A stretch of 64,000 nucleotides of DNA from Anas platyrhynchos (Eukaryota; Chordata; Aves; Anseriformes; Anatidae). Below the pieces are notes generated by a model. The model did no database searches and was not told the origin of the DNA. It worked only from the letters and a program-made list of their open reading frames with translations. The first letter of the stretch is position 1; each line of letters begins with the position of its first letter. The position numbers and the translations under genes were made by a program. Positions 14,301-23,088 of this stretch are shown here, in pieces. Where the stretch lies: contig NC_092604.1 in assembly GCF_047663525.1 (NCBI RefSeq), positions 10,370,001-10,434,000 on the forward strand, read 5' to 3'.

Positions 14301-16839
14301 TCTGGGACGGGCACCCCAGTGCTTCCCCAGCCCCTGCAGCCAGCCAGGAGCCCTCCATCACGCACCTCTCGCTGCTGGAGGAAAACAGGGACCAGGGGGA
14401 TCCCCCACAAATGCTCCCCCCAAAGCATCTCCCCTCTGCCTGCTGCTCCCCGGGGCACCCACCTGCCGGGTCCCGGACCTCAATCTGCGGGGCCGGGCCG
14501 CTCAGGGACACGGTGACCTCCTTCAGGCTGGGGTCGAAGGGGACGGGCCACGTGTGCTCCCCCCCGTCCTCGTGGTCTGCAGACAGCAGGTGGACTTTGG
14601 AGGCCTGGATGGCCTCTTCCACCCACTTCAGCACCTGGGGGCAGGCGGGGGAGGATTAACCTGGATCCTCGCCGTATGGCATCCCCATTTTAGGGCTGTT
14701 TCGGAAGCAGGGCTGTATGGCAGGGGCACAAAACCCCAGGCGCACCCCTCCCGATGCAAAGGGAACCGAGTCATTTGGTGTGATTGCAATTACCGGGTGG
14801 CTCCTGCTCCACCACGGGGAGCAGCCACATCCTCTGGCTCGCCCATGGGAACAGAAACCTCATTTGCTTGGTTCAAGGCTGACACAGGGCTCCCAGAGCA
14901 ACCCAGAGGTGCCTTGGGCACGAGGATTGACCCTGAATACAGGGGCTGGGTCAGGCCACCTCCCCGTCCTTGCTCACCTCCTTCACCTGCTGCTTGTCCA
15001 GGTGGAAGACCTGCCCGGAGCTGGTGGCCGCGATGCGCTCGTACACGCGGTACCCGGGGTGGCTCCTGTCCCCGCAGTCCCCCGTCAGCACAAACACCAC
15101 CTGCAAATATCACATCGGGGTCCCCTGCAGCGTCCCACTGGGGACAGCACACCCGGGGGGACAGCACACCCCGGGGGGACACATCCAGCCCCCTGCTCGC
15201 TGAGCCACGGTGCCACATCCCCGCGTTAAGGGGTGATGGGGACAGTTCCTCGGGGCCAGGAGCCACCGTCGTGCGCCTGCCCGAGCCACGTCTGGGGGGG
15301 ACACGGCCTCACCTGGGACTGCTTGTGCTGCAGCAGCCGCAGCAGCTCCTCCTGCTGCTCGTAGTCCTTGGCCCGAGCGTCCGTGAAGACGTAGATGAAG
15401 GAGTTGGGGTGCGAGACCTCGGCGGCCAGCCTGATGGCTGCCACGCTCATCTCCGGGCAGTCCCCCCCGCCCTGCGGGGATGTGACATGGGCAGGGCTGG
15501 GGATGGGGTCCCCACTGTCCCCGTGCCATGCCGGCTTCCCAAATCCATCCCCATAACGAGGGCTTGCATTTCTTTGCTGGAGCAAGCACAGTGTGATGGC
15601 CCCGTGGAGCCACACAGGATCACAGCCGAGCCGTTCTTGTCCCATATCTGGTAATTAACACCCCACCCCATAATGACTCCAGCCCAGTGCAGCCCCACGT
15701 GCCCACACTCCTGTGCCCACCCCAGCCCAACGCCTCCAGCAGCCACCCCAGACAGGGGGCTCGGGGACACGGCTCCTGCTTCCAGGGAGCACTTCAGCCA
15801 GCAGAGCGCAGCTGAAATGGTTTAAAAGGAATCGTTTTTTAGAAGAGGGCGTTGCTTTGATGCTGTACCTTGACTTGGAGCTGCTGCAGGCGCTGCTGGA
15901 AGAGGCGGGGGTCCGTGGTGAGGGTCGCGGGGCCAACCTCTGCGAACACAGAGGTCCCAGGTCAGCCCCTGACCCCAGCCGAAACACGGGACAGGGACCA
16001 GGGTGATGGGGAGACCACCAGCAAACGGCTGCCAGCCCCCACCTACTGCCCCTGACCCCATCTCCAGCCGTTTTCGTTGAATTTCAGCATTTCTGCTAAA
16101 AATAAAGCCCCGGTCCTGCTCTCTTTAGGGGAGGTCTGGGCTCTTTTGGAGAGCAGCCACTATTTGTAGGTGCGCACAGGGCTTGTGCAGCAATGCCTAA
16201 CGAGATGGGAACGGGCTGGGAGCAAAAAGCCACCTGTGTGGCACGAGCAGGTGCCAGCATCGCCATTAATTAATTAATTAACAGGGGGGAAACAGCCAGC
16301 CCCATACGGCAGCACGGCGTGGAGACCGTGCCCGACAGCCACCCCGTGCAGCCACTGGGGGGGGGGGGGGATTAAAAAGGGGAGAAGGGACAGGGAATGC
16401 ACTCAGGGTGCTCCTCGGAGTGATTTTGGGTCAGCTACCCCCATCTGAGCACATTGCCCCTGGCCACCAGCCGCAGCCTGGGGCTCCTGGGTGCTGGCAG
16501 GGGACCAGCTCCGCTCCCCTCTGCTCCACTCAGTGCACCCAAACCCACCCAGCCCCAAAACCCCGGCCCCTCACCCCTTATCCCCAAACCCATCGCGGCC
16601 CTACCTGGGTCGTGGAAGGGCACCAGGGCGTAATTCCTGATGAGCTTGGTGCCCCGGCTGAGCGTGCGCTCCAGGATGCGCGACGCCCCCTCCGTCACCT
16701 GCACCAGGTCATCGTACATGGAGCCCGTGGTGTCGAAAACGAAGGCCAGCGTGGCCCCCCCGGCACCGGGGGGGGACCCGGTGACACCAGGGACCAGCAG
16801 CAGCCAGAGACCCACAAATATCCCTCCGTGGGGTGGCAT
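1..16839 (-). CDS. HMCN2: Hemicentin-2, 5' part, exons 1-42 (3' end outside window)
   Basis: Hemicentin-2 is a giant secreted matrix protein that acts at basement membranes and cell-tissue linkages. The ATG at 16839-16837 starts a hydrophobic signal peptide followed by a VWA domain, a linker region and a chain of Ig domains. This order fits hemicentins; HMCN2 rather than HMCN1 is chosen mainly from the neighbour NCS1. Coding exons (minus strand): 16605-16839, 15869-15939, 15313-15471, 14978-15100, 14463-14634, 14175-14281, 13848-13968, 13507-13770, 13205-13349, 12819-12940, 12464-12736, 12221-12362, 11624-11751, 11278-11391, 11007-11156, 10714-10887, 10516-10611, 9783-9907, 9382-9526, 8564-8676, 8080-8236, 7707-7872, 6491-6618, 6095-6367, 5927-6010, 5434-5625, 5125-5252, 4876-5023, 4514-4640, 4022-4176, 3620-3898, 3145-3417, 2803-2911, 2327-2496, 2068-2222, 1844-1940, 1576-1671, 1308-1484, 860-1014, 400-523, 97-272, 1-20. 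All have GT/AG ends and phase closes throughout (6368 coding bases). The remaining Ig repeats and C-terminal domains of the family lie beyond base 1. Confidence 0.95.
400..1014 (-). CDS. HMCN2: HMCN2 exons 39-40: Ig domain 18
   Basis: Residues about 1965-2057. Exon 39 has [13 protein letters not shown] and LLWLKDGNP. Exon 40 has [15 protein letters not shown] and ends GTGCGCT|GTAAGT. Confidence 0.92.
1308..1671 (-). CDS. HMCN2: HMCN2 exons 37-38: Ig domain 17
   Basis: Residues about 1874-1964. The motifs are [21 protein letters not shown] and [14 protein letters not shown]. The split is phase 1, directly before the ISWYKG strand. Confidence 0.92.
1844..2222 (-). CDS. HMCN2: HMCN2 exons 35-36: Ig domain 16
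   Basis: Residues about 1790-1873. The motifs are [24 protein letters not shown] and [14 protein letters not shown]. The split is phase 0 after the SIFQ strand. Confidence 0.92.
2327..2911 (-). CDS. HMCN2: HMCN2 exons 33-34: Ig domain 15
   Basis: Residues about 1697-1789. Exon 33 has [13 protein letters not shown]. Exon 34 opens with WLKDGLPL and has [14 protein letters not shown]. The split is phase 2, just before the core Trp. Confidence 0.92.
3145..3417 (-). CDS. HMCN2: HMCN2 exon 32: Ig domain 14 in one exon
   Basis: Residues about 1606-1696. This 273-base exon holds [24 protein letters not shown] and [14 protein letters not shown]. Both flanking introns are phase 1. Confidence 0.94.
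3620..3898 (-). CDS. HMCN2: HMCN2 exon 31: Ig domain 13 in one exon
   Basis: Residues about 1513-1605. This 279-base exon encodes the whole domain: [24 protein letters not shown] and [15 protein letters not shown]. Confidence 0.94.
4022..4640 (-). CDS. HMCN2: HMCN2 exons 29-30: Ig domain 12
   Basis: Residues about 1419-1512. The motifs are [21 protein letters not shown] and [14 protein letters not shown]. Exon 29 ends in phase 2 (GGGCA|GTAAGT). Only the acceptor before 4176 restores the frame and yields [18 protein letters not shown]. The nearby CTCTCCCAG acceptor, 11 bases further in, would shift the frame. Confidence 0.88.
4876..5252 (-). CDS. HMCN2: HMCN2 exons 27-28: Ig domain 11
   Basis: Residues about 1327-1418. 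The motifs are [22 protein letters not shown] and [15 protein letters not shown]. The split is phase 0. Confidence 0.93.
5434..6010 (-). CDS. HMCN2: HMCN2 exons 25-26: Ig domain 10
   Basis: Residues about 1235-1326. Exon 25 is only 84 bases and ends just after the first cysteine (VTITCPVKG). Exon 26 starts with [11 protein letters not shown] and carries [14 protein letters not shown]. The split is therefore earlier in the fold than elsewhere. Confidence 0.92.
6095..6367 (-). CDS. HMCN2: HMCN2 exon 24: Ig domain 9 in one exon
   Basis: Residues about 1144-1234. This 273-base exon holds a complete domain: [23 protein letters not shown] and [15 protein letters not shown]. Confidence 0.94.
6491..7872 (-). 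CDS. HMCN2: HMCN2 exons 22-23: Ig domain 8
   Basis: Residues about 1046-1143. Exon 22 (7707-7872) has [13 protein letters not shown] and [11 protein letters not shown]. Exon 23 (6491-6618) has [16 protein letters not shown]. The intron between them, 1088 bases, is the largest inside HMCN2 here. No further exon was seen in it. Confidence 0.92.
6619..7706 (-). other. HMCN2: HMCN2 intron inside Ig domain 8
   Basis: A 1088-base intron. I see no coding sequence or repeat in it. Less strongly GC-biased stretches lie near 7190-7260. Confidence 0.75.
8080..8676 (-). CDS. HMCN2: HMCN2 exons 20-21: Ig domain 7
   Basis: Residues about 956-1045. The motifs are [18 protein letters not shown] and [16 protein letters not shown] (TAA)n microsatellite lies in the intron between the two halves, at 8319-8361. 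Exon 21 ends in A before GTGAGT. Confidence 0.92.
8319..8361. repeat. (TAA)n microsatellite
   Basis: About 14 perfect TAA units within the HMCN2 intron that separates the halves of Ig domain 7. Confidence 0.95.
8677..9381 (-). other. HMCN2: HMCN2 intron between Ig domains 6 and 7
   Basis: A 705-base intron with three similar AAAGCTCA.. segments near 8847-8890 (degenerate short duplication) and no exon-like sequence. Confidence 0.75.
9382..9907 (-). CDS. HMCN2: HMCN2 exons 18-19: Ig domain 6
   Basis: Residues about 866-955. The motifs are [22 protein letters not shown] and [15 protein letters not shown]. The split is phase 0 directly after DGQP. Confidence 0.93.
9908..10515 (-). other. HMCN2: HMCN2 intron between Ig domains 5 and 6
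   Basis: A 608-base intron with a short AT-rich patch (9940-10010). No extra Ig exon is present; the domain order is complete without one. Confidence 0.75.
10516..10887 (-). CDS. HMCN2: HMCN2 exons 16-17: Ig domain 5
   Basis: Residues about 776-865. Exon 16 has VTLPCRAEG and [10 protein letters not shown]. The 96-base exon 17 has [15 protein letters not shown]. The split falls later in the fold than in most of the other domains, after ELLIDG. Confidence 0.9.
11007..11391 (-). CDS. HMCN2: HMCN2 exons 14-15: Ig domain 4
   Basis: Residues about 688-775. The motifs are [15 protein letters not shown] and [15 protein letters not shown]. The split is in phase 1. Exon 15 ends CT|GTGAGT, a non-G last base, which still gives the phase-1 domain boundary. 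Confidence 0.92.
11624..12362 (-). CDS. HMCN2: HMCN2 exons 12-13: Ig domain 3
   Basis: Residues about 598-687. Exon 12 has the first cysteine in [11 protein letters not shown] and the core Trp in VTWKRRG. Exon 13 has [15 protein letters not shown]. The intron between them is 469 bases and phase 2 (AG|G). Confidence 0.92.
12464..12736 (-). CDS. HMCN2: HMCN2 exon 11: Ig domain 2 in one exon
   Basis: Residues about 507-597. A single 273-base exon encodes the whole domain, with DVVLSCPV, the core Trp of LTWSWDG and the DAGPYECIA cysteine motif. Both flanking introns are phase 1. Confidence 0.93.
12819..13349 (-). CDS. HMCN2: HMCN2 exons 9-10: Ig domain 1
   Basis: Residues about 418-506. The first core cysteine lies in WVSCWAH and the second in [14 protein letters not shown]. 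The LGEEKKF motif before the split and the WLIP strand after it match the first Ig domain of hemicentins. The exons join in phase 2 (AG|A giving Arg). Confidence 0.9.
13507..14634 (-). CDS. HMCN2: HMCN2 exons 5-8: linker between VWA and Ig domains
   Basis: Exons 14463-14634, 14175-14281, 13848-13968 and 13507-13770 encode about residues 197-417. The segment begins with [20 protein letters not shown], which continues the end of the VWA fold, and then carries beta-rich sequence without Ig cysteine spacing. It includes [14 protein letters not shown] and [14 protein letters not shown]. Hemicentins have a conserved region at this place between the VWA domain and the first Ig domain. I do not assign it a separate activity. 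Confidence 0.9.
14978..16839 (-). CDS. HMCN2: HMCN2 exons 1-4: signal peptide and VWA domain
   Basis: These exons encode residues 1-196. Residues 1-22 form a signal peptide with a GLWLLLVPG core. The VWA domain starts near residue 29. Its metal-ion site reads [13 protein letters not shown], with D36, the TGS turn at 38-40 and the acidic pair at 43-44; hemicentins carry this DxTGS form rather than the DxSxS of integrins. Exon 3 holds the second conserved stretch, [12 protein letters not shown], and exon 4 the closing strand, [13 protein letters not shown] domains of this type bind protein ligands in the matrix through a divalent cation. Confidence 0.95.
16261..16281. repeat. (TTAA)n short repeat in HMCN2 intron 1
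   Basis: CATTAATTAATTAATTAAC within the 665-base first intron (15940-16604), which also has a G run of 12 at about 16359-16370. Confidence 0.85.
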
Positions 16840-18629
16840 CCTGGGGAGAATTTGGGGTGCCGGAGCCCCCTGTTTTGTCCTCGCCCTGCTCCGTCCCTGT
16901 CCCCAAATTGGGGTGGGGGGGGGACGGGGTGAGACAGGGGGGTGCGAGGGGCTGCACACAGCAGGGGCAGAGAGGGGACGCAGCCACCCCACAGCTGCAG
17001 CCCTGCTCCAGTGCTCAGCTGCTGGGAGGGATGGAGGGAGGGGAAAAAAAAAAAAAAAAAAAAGGATTTTGTGAGCCAGCAACGTGCTGGGGAGGCCGGG
17101 GGGGGGCCTGGAAAGGAGGTCCCACAGCCCATGGGGGCTGATACAGTGCCTGGACCCCCCCCCAGCCCTGCCTCCCACCCCCCCCCCCCCCCCAAGGTGC
17201 CGCCGGGGGAGGTGAGGGGAGGACGCGGGGGCTCGCAGCTGAGCGCCGGTGGGGAAAATCTGCCAAAGGCATGGAGAGGGGGGGACCCAGCTGCAAGAGG
17301 GGGGGGGAGCTGAGAAAGGAACCCCCCCAGGACACCAGGAACCCTCCTCAGATTGGATTTTCCAGCGACTGCGCGGGCTGAAGGGGTCGGGGTGGGGTTG
17401 GGTGGGAGAGGGGCTGGGGGCAGAGACCCCCCCCCCAGCAGGAGGGGGGCTGGGAGCAGAGCCCAGGCCTGGATGCGCTGAGCTCCCCCCCCCCATCCCC
17501 AGCTCTGCTCTTGCTCAACGCCCCCCCCAGTGGGACCGGGAGACGCTGGGGGGGGGCATCGAGGGCCAGGTCCTGCCCCAGTGCTGAGCACCCCTTGTCC
17601 TGCCCCAAAAGGGGATGGGGACCACCTCCCCGCACAGCTGCTGGTGCCCAAACCCCCCCCCCCCCAGCTTCTCCCCATCGCCTCATTCATCCCCCCCAGC
17701 TGCTCCCAGTCCCCGCAGCACCAGTTTAACTGGGCTTAGGGGGTTAACTGGGCTTTAACCCCTTCCTTGCTGCGGGGGGCTCCCATCCTCAGCGGGAACA
17801 GCCTCTGGGTAACCGCACCCAAAAACATCCTTCGGAGCCTTCCCCCCCTCCTCGCCCTCTGCTGGCACAGCCGTAAATAAATTTATGGAGAGAAATAAAA
17901 GAGGAGTTGGGCTCCATGAGCCTCGCGGGTCCCTTCCAACTCGGGATATTTTATGGTTCTTGATTTAAATCCACGCTTTATCCCTGCGCCGGGGTACAAC
18001 ACGCCTCCCGTGCACCTCCCGCGCACACCCAGACTCCTTGCTTAGACCTCCTCTGGCCTCCCCAGCACTAATTAGCCCCCCTCGTTAGGAGCTCGCCCAA
18101 ACGAGGACGTGCTGCCAGGGCCTTGCAGCCTCCTTTCCAGCGGGCTCAAGCAGCACAGAGCCGCCCAGTGCGCATCCAAAACCTCACCCGCGCCGCGAGC
18201 CCCTTTGCGCACCCAGCCACGGGGAGGGGGCCACCGAGGGCGCGTAATTAAGGGCTGCGAGACGCAATTAGGGGATATTAATAGCAAATTGCTCGGCAGC
18301 CGCCGCTTGCCAAAAGCACCCCGGCGGCTCCCAGCCTGCTGCGCTGGCAGCGGGGCCGGAGGAGGTGGGGACAGGCTGCACGCGTCTGCTGCTTAAAGGG
18401 GGGAAATAAAAGGGTGTGGGCGAAGGGAGGAGCAGCGTTTTTGGGGTGAGCGTGGCTCAGGTGTGGAGCTGAGGCCTGAATGCTTGTCTCAGCCCAGGAA
18501 GAGTGTGGGTAGGGTGTCCCCAACTGCCCCAGCTCAGGGCACCCAGCACCCAAAGGTGGCACCCGCAGCCCCTCCGCGCAGACTCCCAGAGACTGCCTCC
18601 CCCTGCTGCACACCACAGACCACGGGTGC
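16840..18629. other. Intergenic region between the NCS1 3' end and the HMCN2 start
   Basis: This segment is GC-rich with many C or G runs, an A tract of about 20 at 17044-17063 and a CR1 fragment. It should hold the HMCN2 promoter and perhaps a 5' non-coding exon, because the bases directly upstream of the HMCN2 ATG read like a 3' splice site (TTCTCCCCAGG). No TATA box or further coding sequence is recognised. The open frames here follow from base composition. Confidence 0.7.
17904..17965 (+). mobile_element. CR1 LINE 3'-end fragment
   Basis: The stretch contains GTTGGGCTCCATGAGC, then GGGTCCCTTCCAACTCGGGA, then ATTTTATGGTTCTTG. This matches, with substitutions, the recalled avian CR1 3' terminus, which ends in short ATTCTATG-like repeats. 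Only the last 60 or so bases of the element are recognisable, as is common for 5'-truncated CR1 copies. Confidence 0.8.
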
Positions 18630-21600
18630 CTCGGTACCGTCATTAAGCTTTTATTTCCATCGTCACAAAGTTCCTGGGTTCTGTTTTTGTTTTTTTTTTT
18701 TTGTCTGTTTGTTTGGAACCGGTTGTTTTGCTCGGTTTGCTCTTGAATTCATCTCAAGACAAGGCAGCAGGGCATGCAAGCCGGGAGGCCGGCACGGACG
18801 ACGCGCAGACAGGCTTCACCTTGACAAACGAGGCTCTTCGCTGGAGCTGCTGCTTCTCAGCCCAGAGCTCGGCTGCCTCTCGGGGCAGGGCTTGTGGCCA
18901 CACGAATGGAGAGAGAGAAGGGAGGGGGGTTTTCCTGCAGCACCGGGTCTTGTGCGTGCCACCAAAACCCCGGTGGGGACCCTGTGCAGCAAGCCCCGAG
19001 CTGCTGCGGTGCACCGGGGGCTGGCAGCTCCCTTCTTCACCCCAAAATTCACCCCAAACCTCCTGCCCCCAGCCTCCCCAAAGCCCTGGCAGAAGGAGGG
19101 GTGTCCAAAAGGTCTCAGCCCCCCCCAGTTTACATAGGGAGCGGGTGAGCTGCTTGGTGCCACCGTGCTGGCTGCGGGTCACCGCCCGTCCCCTCCAAAC
19201 CCACCCGAGAGCAGCTCCAGAAGCCTTGCAGCCGACCCCAAAACCCCTGGTCCAGCCCCAAGCAGGGATCAGACCCCCCAGGACCCTTTTCACACCCCAG
19301 CTCAGGGTGGGGAGGATGCACCCCCGGCACCAACAGGGCTGGGGTCCCCCTCTAGCTCTCCGGGAGCAATCCTGGGGGCACCCGATTGCAGCGATTAAAG
19401 GGCAGCTCCGGAGGAAAACTCCCACCTCGCTTCTCTCTCTCGTGCCCTGGTACAGAGGCTGGGGGGGGGCTGTGCCCCAAAACCCTACTTTTCCAGGAGG
19501 AAACGTCTCAGCCCAGCCCCAGCGCACAGGGAAAGGCGGCCACAAAGCAGCGACAGCGCGCGAACAGAGGACTGAAAAGAAGGGGAGCACAGACACTGCG
19601 TTTAATCAGGCAACACTGACGGGACAAATGAGGGGGGGACACACACACGCTGCAGTCACCGGGGGGGGACGGGGACACCCACGCCTCTGCCTCAGGTCCC
19701 CCTTCCCGGTGTCATTTCAGCCGCAAAACCGAGCGCAGGGAGCGGCCCGGAACGGGGGGGGCTCCTGCCGGCTGCTTGGTTGGGATGATGATCGGGTTGA
19801 AAATGAGGGACTGAAATTAATTATTTCGTGGTGGCGGCTCCGACCCAGCAGCTCCTGCCCCGCTCCTGGAGCTCCACGCGGGTGGGTTTCTTGCCGAACC
19901 CCCGTGGCTGTGGCCCAGCACCCAGCCGCTCTCCGGGGCTCAGCCGATGTCAGTGATGGGGAAACTGAGGCACGAGGAGGTTAAGGCCAACATTTCCAAG
20001 CAGGAGGAGCTTCAAGCCGTATTTGCAGCAGTACCGAGGAGCTGCGCGTCCCGGTGATGCTCAAGGAGGAGGTGGGGGCCCCAAGGAGAGAGTGGAGGTG
20101 TTGCCAAGCCGGGGTCCCACATCTGCAGCCAGGTCTGGGTGCTGTGGCCAAAATAATCTGCTCTGGGGCATTCAGCGTGCCAAAAGGGGGCAGGACAGAC
20201 CCCACAGCGGGACAACAGCCAGCCCCGGCCCTGCAGGAGGGTCCTTCCCCTGGGAAAACTTCCCCTCATCCCCCAGCAGGGTCCTCATCAACCAGCAAAG
20301 AGCTCTGTAATGCAGGCAAAACCCCAATTTTTGTTCCTTTTTTTTTTTTTGTCAAATGTGCAAATGCTCAGAAAAGGATGAGAGGGGGCAGAGGGGGCCG
20401 AGGGACTGCTCCATCCCACCCCATCCGCACCGGCTGGGCAGACGCTGAATTTTGGTATTTTGGGTGCTGGAAACTCCTTCTAGCTGGCTGCACACCCCGC
20501 TTGCTTTGCAGGTTCTCCCCAAAAATTGGCGAGGGGTCGAGCTCGCTGTGTCTGACCTGGATGAGCGCTGACGGAGCTGAAGCACAGCAGCGGGCTGGGA
20601 GGGGCAAAGCCAATGCAAAAGGCATTAAAAAAAAAAAAAAAAAAAAAAGGAGGAAAAAAAAAAAAAAAGTCTTCCAGGGGAAGTGACAGAGCAAATATTT
20701 GCATTTTCCTGGGAATTATTCCGGGTGCTGTGGGTCCGTGGTTTCCCAGCAGACGATCCTCGTGGTGTCACATCGGTTGGCACCGGGGGGGGCCCAGCGC
20801 AGCGGGTCGGGATTGGAGATGTTGGAGGCACCGCGGAGATGTGCAGGAGGGAGCTGCGTTTTGGCCACAAAGCGTCAAAAAAAAGGAGTTCCCAGGGCGA
20901 GGAGGGAGCGACGCCTTCCAGGAGCCCCCTGCAGCGGGACAGGGGCACCCTCGGGGTGGCAGAGACGTTCCCGTGGGCTCCCAGGCTCAGGGCTTGCGAT
21001 TGCGCTCGGTGATCCCGTGGGTTTCCGTGGTGGGCACGGGCTGCCCCGTGCGCTCCAGCTCCCGCAGCCCTTTCGGTGCACAAAGCTCCAGTTTTGGGCT
21101 CTCCTCCCTGCCTCTTCCTCTCTGCCACCAGCTCTTCCCCCAAATCCGGCCGCGGCTGCACCCGCTGCTGGCCGTACTGCGCACAAAGTCAGCTCTCCTC
21201 GGGGATGGGGAAAAGCATTTTTGGAAGGGCATTTTTTTTGCTTTGGGGCTGCGCTCCTGGCTTGCAGCAGAACCTGGCGCATCCGATCCGAGGTGCTGCT
21301 CCCGCGGCTGACGGGCAGCCAGCTCCGTGCGGGGGGCAAGCACGCCTTGCCACCATCCCCGAAGAAAAATAGGGACAAAGGAATGGGCTTGGGAGAGAAA
21401 CCCAACCCTCCGTTAATACTTCTCATGCAGGAAGGAAAGGAAACGAGGCGAAGCAGCACGTGCTGGGCACCGGCTGCCTCCTCGCCCTGCCCCGCGGGGA
21501 GGCCCAGCTGGTAAAAAACGGAGAGCAGAGCAATGGAGCAGGAGGGGCTGCCCAAACTGACCCCCAGCTGAGCTGGCGAAGAGGAGGGAGACGGGAAAAA

Positions 21601-22989
21601 TGCAGGAAATGGGGCAAATGGGAAGAAAAAAGAAGCTACGCCCCCCCCCTTCAAACATCAGCCAGCACACGGCGTGCAGGGGGCGGAGGTGGGGGGAAGG
21701 CAGATTTTTGGCTTCGTCGTTATTGCAGGCTCCCGATGCCCTGCAATAGTGTATGAGGATGTAAACCTTACAGATCATCACCTAGGTGTTCGGACACACA
21801 CACACACGAGAGACTAAACACGGCAGCAACATTTACAACGAATAAATAAAGATATCGATCGTCGAGATAGGCATATAAAAAAAAAAGCCTCACTTCTTTC
21901 CACCAAAAAAAAAAAAAAAAAAGAAAGAAAAAAAGCACGATACCGTCTCACAAAAATAAAATAAAATAATCCTATAATAATATATATCCCTAGGGACCCG
22001 GGCTGGGCTGCCAGCGGCACGAGGGCTGTTCCCCATCACCGTTCGTGCCTCGGCTCCCCGAGCAGCACCCCGGGGTGCCGGCGCCCCGCTACCTTTGGGC
22101 TCCGTCTCCAGCCGGCCGGATCCCAGGAGAGGACCACGCCGGCGCATCCGCAGTCTGCTCCCGAAACGTAGGGAAGAGGAGCAAAGGGGGCGAGGAGGCT
22201 GGAGGGGCTCTGCCTTCGGTGCCACTCGACCCATTCCCCCGGCCCCGAAGTCCTGGGCGCTCGCCGCCGCTCAGACCGTGGTCTTTTGCAGGTTTTTTTT
22301 GGAAAAAGCAGAAGTTGGCGAATGGCAACGGCTGGTTCGGAGTGCAGAGAGGGGGAGTGAGCTCGCGCTTCAGGTGCATCCTTTGCTCGCGGAACAAAAA
22401 GGAAGGCCGGAGAGGGACAGGCAAGCTGCGCGCTGCGGTGGTCGGATGGCACGGAGAGCATCTTCCCCCAGGCATCTGCGGGAGAAAACCACGTAAGAGC
22501 GAGGGGCAGATCCACAAACGCCTTGGGGGTCCCCAGCTGGGAACGCAGAGATTGTGGAAAGCTCAAAAATCCAGGGGGTTAAACCAAAAGCAGGACCCGG
22601 CACGGTCGGTGACCCCCAAACCCACCCCGAGACATCTCCGCACAGCCCCGCGGGGCGCGGGTGCTCAGCCCTGGGGTGCTGTGAGCCACGGCTTCCCTGG
22701 GACCGCCGGCTCCAGGGCACGATACAGTGACACAGGACGTAAATGAAGCATTTAATGGAATATTGCTGCAGTGTCCCCGTGCCCCCAGCTCACCAGCTGC
22801 CTCCGTGCCTCCCCTGCAGCGTGCGCAGCTGAGAGCGAGATTGGTGCCGCGGGCCCTGCCGCCACCGAGCGCTCGCCAGCTGGGCGGGTTTTCGGGCACC
22901 CTCGTGGACTGAGGGGCTCTCGGAAGCACCCCCCGACCTCCCCACCCGCAGCTCCCCCACGCCGGACTCACCGCCGCTCGGCCCCAGGA
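18630..22989 (-). other. NCS1: Probable NCS1 3' UTR
   Basis: After the stop no further exon is seen until an AATAAA signal at 18650-18655, so a continuous 3' UTR of about 4.3 kb is proposed. It contains several A/T homopolymer tracts (about 20341-20351, 20627-20670, 21905-21935), a CA repeat and an AT-rich block at about 21760-21990. Other possible signals, such as ATTAAA near 22751, could give shorter forms. The extent is inferred, not seen in a transcript. Confidence 0.65.
18650..18655 (-). terminator. NCS1: Candidate NCS1 polyadenylation signal AATAAA
   Basis: The minus strand reads GGAAATAAAAGCTTAATGACGG. Cleavage would fall at about 18620-18635. No other gene lies between it and the NCS1 stop codon, so it is the best candidate for the distal end. 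Confidence 0.6.
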
Positions 22990-23088
22990 CTATACGAGCC
23001 CGTCGTAGAGGGAGAGGGCTTGCACGATGGAGGGGTCGGCCTTGGAGCCCTCCTGAAACTCCTGCAGCGTCAGCTTCCCGTCCGCGTT
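22990..23088 (-). CDS. NCS1: NCS1 exon 7: EF-hand 4, C terminus and stop
   Basis: Encodes [16 protein letters not shown] through LSLYDGLV, followed by a TAG stop (22992-22990). The C-terminal helix, which covers the hydrophobic crevice in this family, is intact. Confidence 0.97.
   Translation of the reverse strand, partial: NADGKLTLQEFQEGSKADPSIVQALSLYDGLV

Noticed and set aside
13795..15654. A 619-codon plus-strand open frame
   Set aside because: It is antisense to HMCN2 exons 2-7 and follows from GC-rich codon bias. It has low-complexity Pro/Gly/Arg composition and no domain, while the minus strand shows proper spliced exons.
21905..21935. A tract that could be a processed-pseudogene poly(A) tail
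   Set aside because: No coding remnant or target-site duplication is seen next to it. It is more simply a homopolymer in the NCS1 3' UTR.
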